Made by a program: the position numbers and the translations under genes
In this document: one piece after another, positions 1 through 9,490 of the stretch
Position numbering within the stretch: the first letter of the stretch is position 1
Layout of the letters: every line of letters begins with the position of its first letter
Source: Thalassobaculum litoreum DSM 18839
Lineage (GTDB): Bacteria > Pseudomonadota > Alphaproteobacteria > Thalassobaculales > Thalassobaculaceae
Direction of reading: 5' to 3'
Assembly: GCF_900102465.1 (NCBI RefSeq)
Contig: NZ_FNBW01000007.1
Location: 62,001-126,000, forward strand
DNA length: 64,000 nt
The notes under the pieces: model-generated
The model's database searches: none
What the model saw: the letters and a program-made list of their open reading frames with translations, nothing else
What the model was told of the DNA's origin: nothing

Positions 1-1
1 C

Positions 2-3000
2 GGCGCCAAAGCTGTTCGCGAGGCCCGCGTCGAGCAGGCGATCTTCGAAGAGCAGACAAAGGCCAACGTCTCGGCGACCAGTGACGAGGGGAAGGAGATC
101 GCCCGCCTCGTCCGGCAGAAGATGGATCTGACCGAGGCGAATGATAATTCGGCCAAGGCCGCATCTGACGCCGCAGCGGAGACGAAGCGCCAGGAGCAGG
201 AAGCCGCCCGCCTGAACGAGCGTCGCACGGAGACGATCGAGGAGCTTCAGGACGAGCTCCGGTATCAAGAAGACCTCCGCCGCGCCCATGACGAAGGAAC
301 GGACGCGATCAACGCCGTCACGGACGCCCGTGAGGCCGAACTCATCGTTCAGCAATTGAAGCTGAGGGGCACTGAGATCGAGGCCGGTCTGATACGTGAA
401 CTGGTCGCTCAGATCAACGCTCAAGAGCGCGCGATCCAGCAGAAGATCGCAAAGGACCGAGAGTCCGAGCAAGCAGCGGAAAAGTCGGCCAAGGCCCAGG
501 AGAAGGCGGCCGAGGAGGTGGAAAAGGCCTACGAAAAGACCTTCTCCAACATCCGCGACTTCTCCGAGGAGGCTCTCGGCGACAGCTTCTACGACATGCT
601 GCGGGGCGAGACGGTGGACTTTGCGGAGTTCATGGAGACGACGCTCCTGCGGGCTATCGCGAACGTGGCTGCTGCCGCGGCTACGCAGACGATCGTCATG
701 CCGATCGCGACGTCCGTTGTTGGCGGCATGCCTGGGCTGTTCGGTCTGCCGGCAGCGGCGAATCAGAACAGCGGTGGCCTCGGCTCGCTGTTCGGTGGGC
801 AAGGAGGGTTTAACCCACTGTCGGCGCTGAACTTCATCGGCGACAGCGTGACCCAAGGCATTGGCGGCATCGTCTCCAGCATCTTCCCCGCCCAGTCGGC
901 GGCTGCGGGAGCTTCCATCTTCGGTGCTGAGGCTGGTATTGCCGCTCAGGGCGCAATGCAGGCGGCCGGCGGCGCTCAACTGCTGAGCAGCGTGGCCGGG
1001 CCAGCGGCACTGGCTGCTATGGCTGCTTTCACGGCCTACCAGATGGGTCTGATCGGCCCCGGTCCGACGTCCGGGCCGGTCGGTATCGCTGACTTCTCGC
1101 CTGGTCTTGGCCGTGACCTGCAGTTCGGTCCGAACGCGGTCAACCCGCTCGAGTTCCTGACGGCAGACAATGGCGGCAACGCTGAGTCCATGCGTCCGAT
1201 CGCTGAGGCGATTGCGGAGATCATTGCAAACTCGGCCGACCGGTTCAGTGCGACGATCGACGAGTCCCTGCGGTTCCGTGTGGCGAGCTATGCCAGCCCG
1301 GAGGACGGCAATAGCAAGGACCGGGTTGCCGGCTTTGAGGTTAATGCTTTCATCCGTGGCGAGGCTGAGAAGCGTATAGCCGAAGGTCTCAGCCAGACGG
1401 ATGCGATCTTCGAGGCGTTCAACTTCGCTATCAAGGAGGCGTTCACTTTTGAGAACGCCGACCTGCAAACCGTTGCCCGCAACACGGTCGCGACCACGGT
1501 CGAAGGCCTGCTGTCCGATCTCGATTTTGGCGAGACGTTCCGGTCTATGTTCGCCCCTGTTCTGGATGCTGCTGGTCCGCTGGAGACCGCGCTCGACCAG
1601 ATGTCGGACGCGTTCGACGAGGCGAAGAAGCGCGCGGAGGCCCTGGGGCTCACCACGGACGATCTAAGCCGGAACTTCGCGGCGGCCAACGACAACATGA
1701 AGGAGGCCTTCCGCGCCAGCCTGGGCGCGGAGGCTGCCGGCGTTGGCGGTCAGTTCGGCCAGATCATGGCGCTGGCTACCGAGCTTGATCAGCTCTCGAA
1801 GGACGCGGCGATCGCCGGGGTTTCGGCTGAGACCCTCGCCACGGTGATCGACGGCCGCCTGACTGCCGCCGTTGCCGGCCTGACTTCCGGCGAGATCCAG
1901 TCTCTGATCAACGCGCTGTCCGAGGTGAAGGGCCAGGTGCAGGGCGCTGACCTTGCCATGGGCGGCCTGATCGATGCTCGCGCTGCTGCCGAAGAGCGGC
2001 AGATGTACGACGCGCTGATCTACGAGCAGACCATGCGCGTGGAAGCGCTGGAGTTGGAGAAGGACGCCCTCGACGCGGTGTCGTCCGCGGCCAGCCGGTT
2101 TGGCCGTGTTCTGCGGCAGACGGCGCAGGGCCTGCTGACGGATCCCGAGTTCTCCCCGCTGTCCGCCCTTGACCGGGTTAACGAGGCGCGATCCCAGTTC
2201 GAGAGCGCCCTCGCGCTGGCCAATGACGGCACACCCTTCGACACGCTGTCGCAGGACGCGATCGACCGGCTGCCGGACCTGTCCCGTACGCTGCTGGAGG
2301 CGTCGCGCGCCTACTATGCCAGCAGTGAGGGATACCTGCGCGACTTCGCTCTGGTCCAGAAGGCCTTGAACTCGACCGCTGCGTCGCTTGAGACGATTGA
2401 GCAGCAGCAGTTGAGCCAACTCACCTCGATCGACACGCGCCTGGCGGCGGCGGTGACGGCTCTGGAAAATCTGCGCATCGTCGCGGCCGGCGGCACACCG
2501 AACACCGGCGCCGCCGGCGGCTCTTCTGGTTCGGTCGGATCTTCTGTCGCCGCACCGGACTCCATTGGCGGTGGGACGATCAATGCCGACCAGTTCATCA
2601 GCAGGCAGAACGCCTATCTGACGAACAACCCCGACGTGGCTGCCGGCATCGAAGCCGGTTGGTTCGCCAGCGGGTATGACCACTGGCTGAAGGCGGGTCA
2701 GTTTGAGGATGGACGCCAGGGGTTCGCCACGGGTGGGTCGTTCACGGTCGGCGGTGCTGCTGGCAACGACAACCTGATGATGCCGCGGGTCCGCGTGACC
2801 GCCGGCGAGGTGGTCAACGTCTCCCGACAGGACAACATGGCGGCTATGGCGGAGGAACTTCGGGCGCTGCGCCGCGACAACGCCGAGCTTTTCCGGCAGC
2901 TGACGCAGGTCACCGCCACCGGTTCGGTTCGTGTCATAGGAGCCTTGCAGGAGGGCAACGCTACTCAGAAGCGCATGGCCTCCACCGCTGAGCGAAACGC

Positions 3001-3022
3001 TGCGAAGCCGGCCGCCGCATGA
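2..3022 (+). CDS. Phage tail tape-measure protein (5' end outside window)
   Basis: The reading frame is open to the left window edge, so the true start lies upstream; the first internal Met is at position 122. The visible part has about 1006 residues. The first ~200 are charged coiled coil rich in E, K, A and R. Glycine/alanine-rich hydrophobic stretches follow (around residues 250-370), as in tape measures that span the tail lumen and reach the membrane. The C-terminus has the motif ATGGSFTVGG followed by RVTAGEVVNV, common in siphophage tape-measure C-termini. Length and position ahead of tail-tip genes agree. It overlaps the next gene by ATGA, implying translational coupling. The role (setting tail length) is inferred from family and context. 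Confidence 0.85.
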   Translation, partial: GAKAVREARVEQAIFEEQTKANVSATSDEGKEIARLVRQKMDLTEANDNSAKAASDAAAETKRQEQEAARLNERRTETIEELQDELRYQEDLRRAHDEGTDAINAVTDAREAELIVQQLKLRGTEIEAGLIRELVAQINAQERAIQQKIAKDRESEQAAEKSAKAQEKAAEEVEKAYEKTFSNIRDFSEEALGDSFYDMLRGETVDFAEFMETTLLRAIANVAAAAATQTIVMPIATSVVGGMPGLFGLPAAANQNSGGLGSLFGGQGGFNPLSALNFIGDSVTQGIGGIVSSIFPAQSAAAGASIFGAEAGIAAQGAMQAAGGAQLLSSVAGPAALAAMAAFTAYQMGLIGPGPTSGPVGIADFSPGLGRDLQFGPNAVNPLEFLTADNGGNAESMRPIAEAIAEIIANSADRFSATIDESLRFRVASYASPEDGNSKDRVAGFEVNAFIRGEAEKRIAEGLSQTDAIFEAFNFAIKEAFTFENADLQTVARNTVATTVEGLLSDLDFGETFRSMFAPVLDAAGPLETALDQMSDAFDEAKKRAEALGLTTDDLSRNFAAANDNMKEAFRASLGAEAAGVGGQFGQIMALATELDQLSKDAAIAGVSAETLATVIDGRLTAAVAGLTSGEIQSLINALSEVKGQVQGADLAMGGLIDARAAAEERQMYDALIYEQTMRVEALELEKDALDAVSSAASRFGRVLRQTAQGLLTDPEFSPLSALDRVNEARSQFESALALANDGTPFDTLSQDAIDRLPDLSRTLLEASRAYYASSEGYLRDFALVQKALNSTAASLETIEQQQLSQLTSIDTRLAAAVTALENLRIVAAGGTPNTGAAGGSSGSVGSSVAAPDSIGGGTINADQFISRQNAYLTNNPDVAAGIEAGWFASGYDHWLKAGQFEDGRQGFATGGSFTVGGAAGNDNLMMPRVRVTAGEVVNVSRQDNMAAMAEELRALRRDNAELFRQLTQVTATGSVRVIGALQEGNATQKRMASTAERNAAKPAAA

Positions 3023-4611
3023 GCATGTACGTGCTGCAGCAGACCGCTGCAACGGACACAGACGGCGGCTCTCGGACCTGGACGTTCTCGACGCATGACA
3101 TCGTCGGCCTGCCTGCGGGATGGGAGCCGCGGATCATTAAGGCCGGGAACTTCGAGCGGCACGCCTTCGGCAGGGGGTCGGTGACCGGCGCCCCGGACGT
3201 GGACTTCGGTGTCTCAAAGCTGAACAACCGAAACGGCGGCTTGGACGATCTGCAGCTGGCCGGCGTGGACGGGCAACTGATCCGGCTATGGCGCGGCCAG
3301 CCCCTGTCTTTCATCGATGCGGTGACCGGCCGGGCCCGAGACCCCGAGTTCAGCGAGATGGACCTCTACCTGGAGGGCACCACCGCACTGTCGACTTATG
3401 CGGACGGAGTGATCGAACTCCAACTTCGCAACCGGCAGGCTGAGGTGGCATCGCTCCCCGTCCAGATCCTGCGCTATGCCGGCGACAATGCGCTGCCCGA
3501 CGGCGTCGAAGGCACGGCCGACGACCTGAAGGACGCCTATAAGCCGATCTGGCTGGGCTACAACGAGAACGTCCCGGTTCTGTTCGTCAACACGTCGAAG
3601 CGGATTTGGCAGCTCTCCGACAATTCCACGATCCCGATTTCCGGCGCGGCGCCCACCACGATCTACGACAAGGGCGTCGTCCTCACGGCCACGAAGGTCC
3701 AGAAGAACACCTGGGCCGACTTCACCCACGCCACGGGGCCCTCGAGCGAGATCTGGTGGTACTTCGGGCCTGAGGGCTGGTTTATCCGCCTGGAGTCCAA
3801 CCCGGCCGGCACGATCACCGTCACCGCGCAGGAAGGGTCGGCCGCCACCACAACAGCGGGTCAGCTGAGCCGGCGCATCCTCCTTGCCCGCGGTGTCGCA
3901 GATGGCAGCATCGCCGGTGTCGACGAGCTGGACGCGGTGTCTCCGGAGGCCATCGGCATCTGGATCGGCACTCAGGAACGCTCGATAGGCTCTGTCCTCG
4001 GGGACATCCTCGCCGGCGCATTCGGAACCTGGACTGACGATCGCAGCGGTGTCTTCACGTTCGCGCGGCTGGAGAAGCCGGCGCTTGAAGCGGACCACAC
4101 GTTTGAGCGCTCGCAGCTGTACCGGCGCAGCGGCGAGGGCTTTCGGATCCTATCCGGCTCTGAGCCGGGAAGCCCGCTTCCGATATCCGAGGGCGTGGTG
4201 CTGTACCGCCGGAACTGGACCGTCCAGGCCGGGGACGATCTCGCCGGCAGTGCGACGAATGCGTTTCGGGCCTTTGCGGCTGAGGAAAACAGGCGGGTCG
4301 CGAACGACAACTCGCAGATCAAGGTCAAGCACCGCCTCGCCCGGCCGTTCGAGCGCAAGACGCTCTTCACGACTGCCGCTCAGGCAACGACGGCCGCCGC
4401 CCGCATCGTCGATCTCTTCGGGGTTCGACGCTTCATCGTCGAGGTCGATCTGCCGACCGAAGCCGCAGCCGCAGTGAAGCTGCTGCAGACCATCTCAATC
4501 CCGATCGGCCGGTTCGACTGGGACACCCGGAACTTTCGGGTGGTCGGCATCATCGACGACCTCGACGAGCAGACCGACGCGTCCGTAACCACTCTCATTC
4601 TGTGGGGATAA
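3019..4611 (+). CDS. Putative tail tip / baseplate hub-like protein
   Basis: 530 residues with no signal peptide and mostly beta-type composition. It directly follows the tape measure and overlaps its stop by ATGA. In siphophages this slot normally holds distal tail or hub proteins. The C-terminal ~70 residues (FRVVGIIDD, then SVTTLILWG) resemble the ends of hub/J-like proteins. I do not recognise the whole sequence as a named family. The assignment rests on position, size and a weak C-terminal resemblance. A second in-frame ATG six bases downstream (MYVLQQ) could also be the start. Confidence 0.65.
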   Translation: MSMYVLQQTAATDTDGGSRTWTFSTHDIVGLPAGWEPRIIKAGNFERHAFGRGSVTGAPDVDFGVSKLNNRNGGLDDLQLAGVDGQLIRLWRGQPLSFIDAVTGRARDPEFSEMDLYLEGTTALSTYADGVIELQLRNRQAEVASLPVQILRYAGDNALPDGVEGTADDLKDAYKPIWLGYNENVPVLFVNTSKRIWQLSDNSTIPISGAAPTTIYDKGVVLTATKVQKNTWADFTHATGPSSEIWWYFGPEGWFIRLESNPAGTITVTAQEGSAATTTAGQLSRRILLARGVADGSIAGVDELDAVSPEAIGIWIGTQERSIGSVLGDILAGAFGTWTDDRSGVFTFARLEKPALEADHTFERSQLYRRSGEGFRILSGSEPGSPLPISEGVVLYRRNWTVQAGDDLAGSATNAFRAFAAEENRRVANDNSQIKVKHRLARPFERKTLFTTAAQATTAAARIVDLFGVRRFIVEVDLPTEAAAAVKLLQTISIPIGRFDWDTRNFRVVGIIDDLDEQTDASVTTLILWG

Positions 4612-4614
4612 GCC

Positions 4615-5010
4615 ATGCCACTTTTCGGCACGCAAGAGATCACGACGGCCCTTACCGGTGAGGTGGTGGCGACCAAGACCGGCTTCACGGGCAAGTCGTG
4701 GGTCGCATTCGAGCTGATCTTCACATACGGGTCCGGCGGCACCGATGTGGATGTCGACATGGAGACCTCGCTGGACGAGGGCTCGACGTGGATCAAGATC
4801 GCCCGCTTTAACGAGACCACGAGCACAGACCGGGCCTACATGACGTGTCTGGCAGCGGCGGCCGTCTCCAGCGCGGTGAGCATCAGCGCTGCACCCTCAG
4901 ACAACACCGCTCGCTCCGGCATTCTCGGTGATCGCCTGCGGATGGTCGTGACGTCGACCGGCACCTACGCCGGCAGCACGTCCGTCCGGGTCAACTATTT
5001 CTCCGGCTGA
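4615..5010 (+). CDS. Phage tail-region protein of unknown function
   Basis: 131 residues, rich in Thr, Ser, Gly and Ala, with alternating hydrophobic residues that suggest a small beta-sandwich. It starts three bases after the preceding stop, with GGGGAT as ribosome site. It is probably a virion component, judged only from the tail operon around it; no catalytic motif is visible. Confidence 0.7.
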   Translation: MPLFGTQEITTALTGEVVATKTGFTGKSWVAFELIFTYGSGGTDVDVDMETSLDEGSTWIKIARFNETTSTDRAYMTCLAAAAVSSAVSISAAPSDNTARSGILGDRLRMVVTSTGTYAGSTSVRVNYFSG

Positions 5011-5013
5011 CCG

Positions 5014-5892
5014 ATGGCGAATGTCCTCATGCTCGGGCCAGACCTCGGGCAAGCCACATACTTCTCGCCGTCGTATTCCAGCGACGTCGGCTTGTGGCTG
5101 CCCGACCGCCCACTGTCGAACCTGTCGACGGATCGCCGGGCGCACGAGGCGTGGTCGCTCGATCTGACGACGGACTCCACGCAGCTCCTGCTGGATCTCG
5201 GCACTCAGCGATCGATCAAGGGCGCCGCCCTTCCGTGGCACAACTTCAGCGCCGCCGCGACCGTCTCCCTCTACGTCTACGAGGATGCGGCCCTGACCGA
5301 GCTCAAGGGCAGCATCGTCGACAGCCTGGTCTATCGAGAGGTCTACCCGCTGGACTCGGTGCTCTGGGAAGACGCTGAGCTGTGGGACGGCAAGCTGACG
5401 GCAGAGAACCGCGCCATCTTCCCCGTGCCGTGGTTCGAGATCTTCGGAACGCCCGTCATCGGCCGCTATGTCCTGGTGCAGATCAACGACACCGGAAACG
5501 CTGAGGGCAGGCTGAAGCTCAGCCGCCTGATTGTGGCGGCCGGTTACCAGCCGACCCTGAACGCTTGGTACGGGTCAAACATCAGCGCGGAGGACGCCTC
5601 AATCCGGGTCACGTCCCTGGGCGGTGCTGACTACTACGATGAGCGCGAGAAGCGCCGGCGGATCACCTTCGAATTCGGCCTCACGCCCGAAGACGAAGCG
5701 ATGGCCAACATGCTCGACCAGATCTACACGCTGGGCAATTCGCAGCAGGTATTCGTCGCTTGGGACCCGGACGACACGACGCACCGGCACCGCCGGTCCT
5801 TCCCGGCCACCATCGATCGCATCGACCCTCTGGTGGCCGCTACCTACGGCTATTTCCGCACGACCTATCAGTTCCGCGAAGTCGTCGCATAG
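5014..5892 (+). CDS. Phage tail protein, possibly carbohydrate- or host-contacting
   Basis: 292 residues. The N-terminal half looks like a discoidin-type beta-sandwich: a segment LLLDLGTQRSIKGAALPWHN, then repeated aromatic beta strands. The C-terminal half has a conserved-looking YDEREKRRRITFEF followed by a final beta stretch. Similar proteins of about this size occur after the hub gene in alphaproteobacterial prophages. It starts three bases after the preceding stop. The binding role is an inference from the predicted fold. Confidence 0.7.
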   Translation: MANVLMLGPDLGQATYFSPSYSSDVGLWLPDRPLSNLSTDRRAHEAWSLDLTTDSTQLLLDLGTQRSIKGAALPWHNFSAAATVSLYVYEDAALTELKGSIVDSLVYREVYPLDSVLWEDAELWDGKLTAENRAIFPVPWFEIFGTPVIGRYVLVQINDTGNAEGRLKLSRLIVAAGYQPTLNAWYGSNISAEDASIRVTSLGGADYYDEREKRRRITFEFGLTPEDEAMANMLDQIYTLGNSQQVFVAWDPDDTTHRHRRSFPATIDRIDPLVAATYGYFRTTYQFREVVA

Positions 5893-5904
5893 CAGGAGAA
5901 ACCG

Positions 5905-6852
5905 ATGACGATCGTACTCGACGGCGTTACCTTCCAGGATTCCGATTGGGTCAACCGCGGGCACCTGACGACCATCACGGTCAACGGCCAGAGCTATCAG
6001 CGCTGGGAGGGCATGTGGCAGGCCGGTATCCGGGAGCTCAACACGCGGATCACCGGTGTCGGCTCCACCCTGACCGCGACCTCCACGACGTCTGAAACAA
6101 TCGGGGCCGGATCAAAGGCGCTGACGATCCAGGCAAGCAAGGGCTTCGCCGCCGGCAACATCATCACCGCGTTCCAGACGGGCACGCCGACCAATTACAT
6201 GACCGGCACCGTCGACAGCTACGACAGCGGCACCGGCGCGCTTGCTTTCACCGTAGCAGCCGGTGACTTCGGGGGCTCTGGCACGATTGCCGCGTGGACG
6301 GTGACCATCTCCGGTAAGACGGGGGCGACAGGAACCGTTTCGGCGGCCGGTGACGGCACCATCGGCGCCCCTGGCATGTCCTGGGCGAACGACCCGGACA
6401 CGGGCTTCACCCGCACGGCGACCGGAGAGACCTCATACTCCGCTGACGGCAGTAAGATCCTCGACTTCGGCCCGAACGGGCTGACGATGAACGACAAGCC
6501 GGTGATCAAACCAGCAGCCGCCACATCGAGCATCACCCACGACTCGTCTGGCGCACTCACCTTCAACCTCGCCAACGGCAACGATTTTGTCGTCACGGTC
6601 TCGGCCGATATCACGGACATTGACTTCACGAATGTTCCGTCTGGCCTGTCTTTGGTCGTCTCCGTTGAGTTCATCAATGGTGGAACCGCATCGGTCACCT
6701 GGGAGAGCACGGGCAGCACGGCGATCCGAGCGGCAGGCGGTACCGCGCCGACGCTGACGGAGAGCGGCACAGATGTCGTCCAGTTCCTCCTCCGCCCCTC
6801 CGGCGCCCCGATCATCACCTCAGTCGCCCTCGACGTTCAGGACATCGCGTAA
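5905..6852 (+). CDS. Phage tail fibre / structural protein
   Basis: 315 residues, very rich in Thr, Ser, Gly and Ala with few charges, typical of fibre shafts. A segment MSWANDPDTGFTR near residue 155 resembles motifs in phage fibre and neck-appendage proteins. The ribosome site AGGAGA lies 6 bases before the ATG. Its TAA overlaps the ATG of the next gene (TAATG), so both are probably translated together. Confidence 0.7.
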   Translation: MTIVLDGVTFQDSDWVNRGHLTTITVNGQSYQRWEGMWQAGIRELNTRITGVGSTLTATSTTSETIGAGSKALTIQASKGFAAGNIITAFQTGTPTNYMTGTVDSYDSGTGALAFTVAAGDFGGSGTIAAWTVTISGKTGATGTVSAAGDGTIGAPGMSWANDPDTGFTRTATGETSYSADGSKILDFGPNGLTMNDKPVIKPAAATSSITHDSSGALTFNLANGNDFVVTVSADITDIDFTNVPSGLSLVVSVEFINGGTASVTWESTGSTAIRAAGGTAPTLTESGTDVVQFLLRPSGAPIITSVALDVQDIA

Positions 6853-8954
6853 TGACCTATCCGTTCAACTGTCTCGCAGTTCCGGTTGCTGGCAACGTCT
6901 CACCTGTCGGCATCGACCTCGACGGGGTGAATGACTACGGGTCGCGGGGGAGCGATCTGGTCGGGAATGCGGATGGGAAGACGTTTACGTTCTCAGTTTG
7001 GATATACGCCGATGACACATTCTTTTATGTGCTATCCGGTAAAAACAGCGGGAACGACAGATTTGAGTTTCGCACATTCTCTGGGCGCATGCGCTTTGTG
7101 GCACGGAATGCGGCGGGCTCCACAATTCTATCAGTAGACGCTGAGGCTGCACTCACACAAAACACTTTTCAGCACCACCTGATAAGTGTCGACCTGACTA
7201 ATTCCAGTAACCGCCACTGGTACGTGGATGACAGGGCCACGTCCCCAACCTGGAATACGTACTCAAACGACGACATTGATTTTACGTGCGACGCTCACGG
7301 GATTGGTGCTGAGGCTACAGGGGGGAACAAACTAAAGGGCCGTCTCGCTGGGCTCTATCTCGACTACACATACCGCGACCTATCCGTCGAAGCGAACCGC
7401 CGCGACTTCATCACCGCTGACGGTTTCTACGTAAAGCCGCCGACAACGGGGATCTTATCCCTCCCGATGGATGACCCGACCGACCCATATCGCAACGACG
7501 GTACGGGCGGCACGATTACCGCGAATGGAACTGTCGCACGGAGCGGGCGCGGGCCGAACCAGTACAATCCGGCGGCGAGCACGTTTGATGGGTCGGCGGA
7601 TAACCTTTCAACGACAAGCATTTCAGGTCTATCAGATGGCAAGGCAATAACGCTCGTTTTTACATTCAAGAGAGCAAGCCTCGGGAACCACATGGTTTTC
7701 GATATCGGGGGAAGTTATTTTTCCGTTGGATTCACATCAACCCAGATAAATATTCAGGGATTCAACTCATCGACGGTATTGATATTAGCTGCTGCCTGTA
7801 CTGTAAGCCCAATTGCGGTGGCTGGCAGATACGGAACGATAGCAATATCTCTGGACCTGTCTAACCCCTCGAACAGGCAGGTGCTTATCGACGGTGAAGC
7901 CGCTGCCGTCTCTTGGAACACATACACTAACGACACGTTTGACCTTACAAGGTCTGATTATCGAGTGGGAGGGCAGGTAAGTGGCTCTCAGTATTACCAC
8001 GGAGAACTCTCCGACGTCTGGTTCGATGACGCCTATCACGCCGACCTGTCGGGCTTCTTCGACACCGCCACCGGCAAGGCGAAAGACCTGGGCGCCAACG
8101 GCGAGCTTCCGACCGGTACGGCCCCGACAGCCTACTGGCCGCTGAACGCCGCCGACCCTGGCCGCGATGCGTCGGGCAACGGCAACACGCTGACGGTGAA
8201 TAGCGGGCCGTATCCCGGTGGAAGAGGTCCAAACGAATACTGGGCGGGGAGTATGCAGGGGAACGGAACCACACAGTTCCTCAAGCGCACTTCCGCCCTC
8301 AACGGCGCGGCTGCAAGCGGTATTTTCTCGGTGGTCTGGGCGATAGTCCGCAACACGTCGGCGGGCGGCCGCATCTTCCACTTGAACGACAGCAGCACGG
8401 GCGGAGAGTTCTATATCGAGTTCGGATCGACCGGCACTCTTGCGGTCATTGGCAAGAACAGCGCCGACACAACGATCTTCAACCTCAACAAGGCGACGCT
8501 GTCGTCTTCTGGGGTATGGGAGATTTACCATCTCTGCATAGACCTATCGAGCACCAGCCTTCGCCACCTTTACAAAGACAGTGCGGCGGTCGGCACAATC
8601 ACATGGAACAACTATGCCGATGACGCGATAGATTTTTCGGTCGATATCGCAGCGGTCGGCGGAGCGGCACTTTCCGCGTCGGCAAGCGATTGGTGGCCCG
8701 GAAAAATCGGGTTCTTCGCGTTCTATCCCGGCCAGTACATCGACTTCTCCCAAGAGGCGAACCGGCTGCTTACGGTCGATGCGTTTGGCTATCCCGTCTA
8801 TCTCGGAGAGCGGGGAGAGCTTCCGACCGGCATCCCGCCCGCGCTGTACCTGAACCGGAATTTCCACCTGGGCACGGACTCGTCCGGCAACGGGAACAAC
8901 TTCACACCGCAGAACGGCCCTGTCGATGGCGGGTCTGTGAGAGGGGACGAATGA
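6852..8954 (+). CDS. Tail fibre-like protein with three LamG (concanavalin-like) domains
   Basis: 700 residues containing three copies of a jelly-roll LamG-type module, starting near residues 20, 235 and 460. Each copy has the same core: a strand ending in DLSN or DLTN, then a WNTY or WNNY motif, then an acidic turn and a final G-x-L-x-x-x strand. LamG modules bind carbohydrates, so a host-recognition role is likely; this is inferred. The first two modules are visibly more AT-rich than the flanking tail genes (for example around 7000-7150 and 7620-7800), suggesting recent acquisition or module exchange. The start overlaps the previous stop. Confidence 0.8.
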   Translation: MTYPFNCLAVPVAGNVSPVGIDLDGVNDYGSRGSDLVGNADGKTFTFSVWIYADDTFFYVLSGKNSGNDRFEFRTFSGRMRFVARNAAGSTILSVDAEAALTQNTFQHHLISVDLTNSSNRHWYVDDRATSPTWNTYSNDDIDFTCDAHGIGAEATGGNKLKGRLAGLYLDYTYRDLSVEANRRDFITADGFYVKPPTTGILSLPMDDPTDPYRNDGTGGTITANGTVARSGRGPNQYNPAASTFDGSADNLSTTSISGLSDGKAITLVFTFKRASLGNHMVFDIGGSYFSVGFTSTQINIQGFNSSTVLILAAACTVSPIAVAGRYGTIAISLDLSNPSNRQVLIDGEAAAVSWNTYTNDTFDLTRSDYRVGGQVSGSQYYHGELSDVWFDDAYHADLSGFFDTATGKAKDLGANGELPTGTAPTAYWPLNAADPGRDASGNGNTLTVNSGPYPGGRGPNEYWAGSMQGNGTTQFLKRTSALNGAAASGIFSVVWAIVRNTSAGGRIFHLNDSSTGGEFYIEFGSTGTLAVIGKNSADTTIFNLNKATLSSSGVWEIYHLCIDLSSTSLRHLYKDSAAVGTITWNNYADDAIDFSVDIAAVGGAALSASASDWWPGKIGFFAFYPGQYIDFSQEANRLLTVDAFGYPVYLGERGELPTGIPPALYLNRNFHLGTDSSGNGNNFTPQNGPVDGGSVRGDE

Positions 8955-9157
8955 TGGCATCAGATTATTTCTGCGAATTCGAGCGTGAGACCGACGCCAT
9001 ACTGCGGCCGGCCCGATCAATTCCGGAAGGCAAACGAATGGACGGTACCGCTTTCACTTTCGTCGCATTTGTATCCGCAGACGGATTGTCAGCTTCGATA
9101 TCTGCCACGACATATTCTCCGCATCCGTCACCGAGAGTTTCCCGGGCGGATATGTGA
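8954..9157 (+). CDS. Doubtful small ORF at end of fibre operon
   Basis: A 67-residue frame starting on the ATGATG that overlaps the fibre stop. The first ~30 residues look protein-like (MASDYFCEFERE), but the last third runs antisense to the well-supported leftward gene at 9054-9437. It may be the 5' remnant of a phage gene whose 3' part was replaced when the leftward gene arrived. Confidence 0.2.
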   Translation: MASDYFCEFERETDAILRPARSIPEGKRMDGTAFTFVAFVSADGLSASISATTYSPHPSPRVSRADM

Positions 9158-9437
9158 TCCGGACGTCAAATATGGTGTCGAGCGGCCCAAGAAGCGCGGC
9201 TTGAACCATCTGTGGAGTGATTGCGCCTGAGAGATCGTCCCCGAACTTCGGGATAAGAATGTCGCCGGGCCGGAGGGGCTCTCCGGTGTCACCGCTCTTA
9301 AAAAGCGCCGCGGTCAGGCGGTTCCCCTCTCGAAACTGCTTCTTCATGAACGGCGACCATCTGAAGTCTGGGCTGCCGTGCACCTCGATGATCACGTCAT
9401 CGACCGAAATCGAAGTATCAAACTCCACCCGCTCCAT
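9054..9437 (-). CDS. Hypothetical protein, leftward gene inside tail operon (moron-like)
   Basis: 127 residues of balanced composition (MERVEFDTSI at the start, a basic end RLRIQMRRK). A strong ribosome site AGGAGG lies five bases before its ATG. It is the only leftward gene among the rightward tail genes. No family recognised. Orientation, its own ribosome site and the doubtful ORF it overlaps make it look like an inserted accessory gene expressed independently of the late operon. Confidence 0.7.
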   Translation of the reverse strand: MERVEFDTSISVDDVIIEVHGSPDFRWSPFMKKQFREGNRLTAALFKSGDTGEPLRPGDILIPKFGDDLSGAITPQMVQAALLGPLDTIFDVRITYPPGKLSVTDAENMSWQISKLTIRLRIQMRRK

Positions 9438-9490
9438 ATGCCCCTCCTGGTTGAAAGGAGGATCAGTTCCAATCGTTGGAGAGTCAACGC

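Noticed and set aside
1664-3052. Long leftward ORF opposite the tape measure
   Set aside because: Arg/Gly/Leu-rich shadow of the real rightward gene; no ribosome site, and the tape-measure frame is clearly coding.
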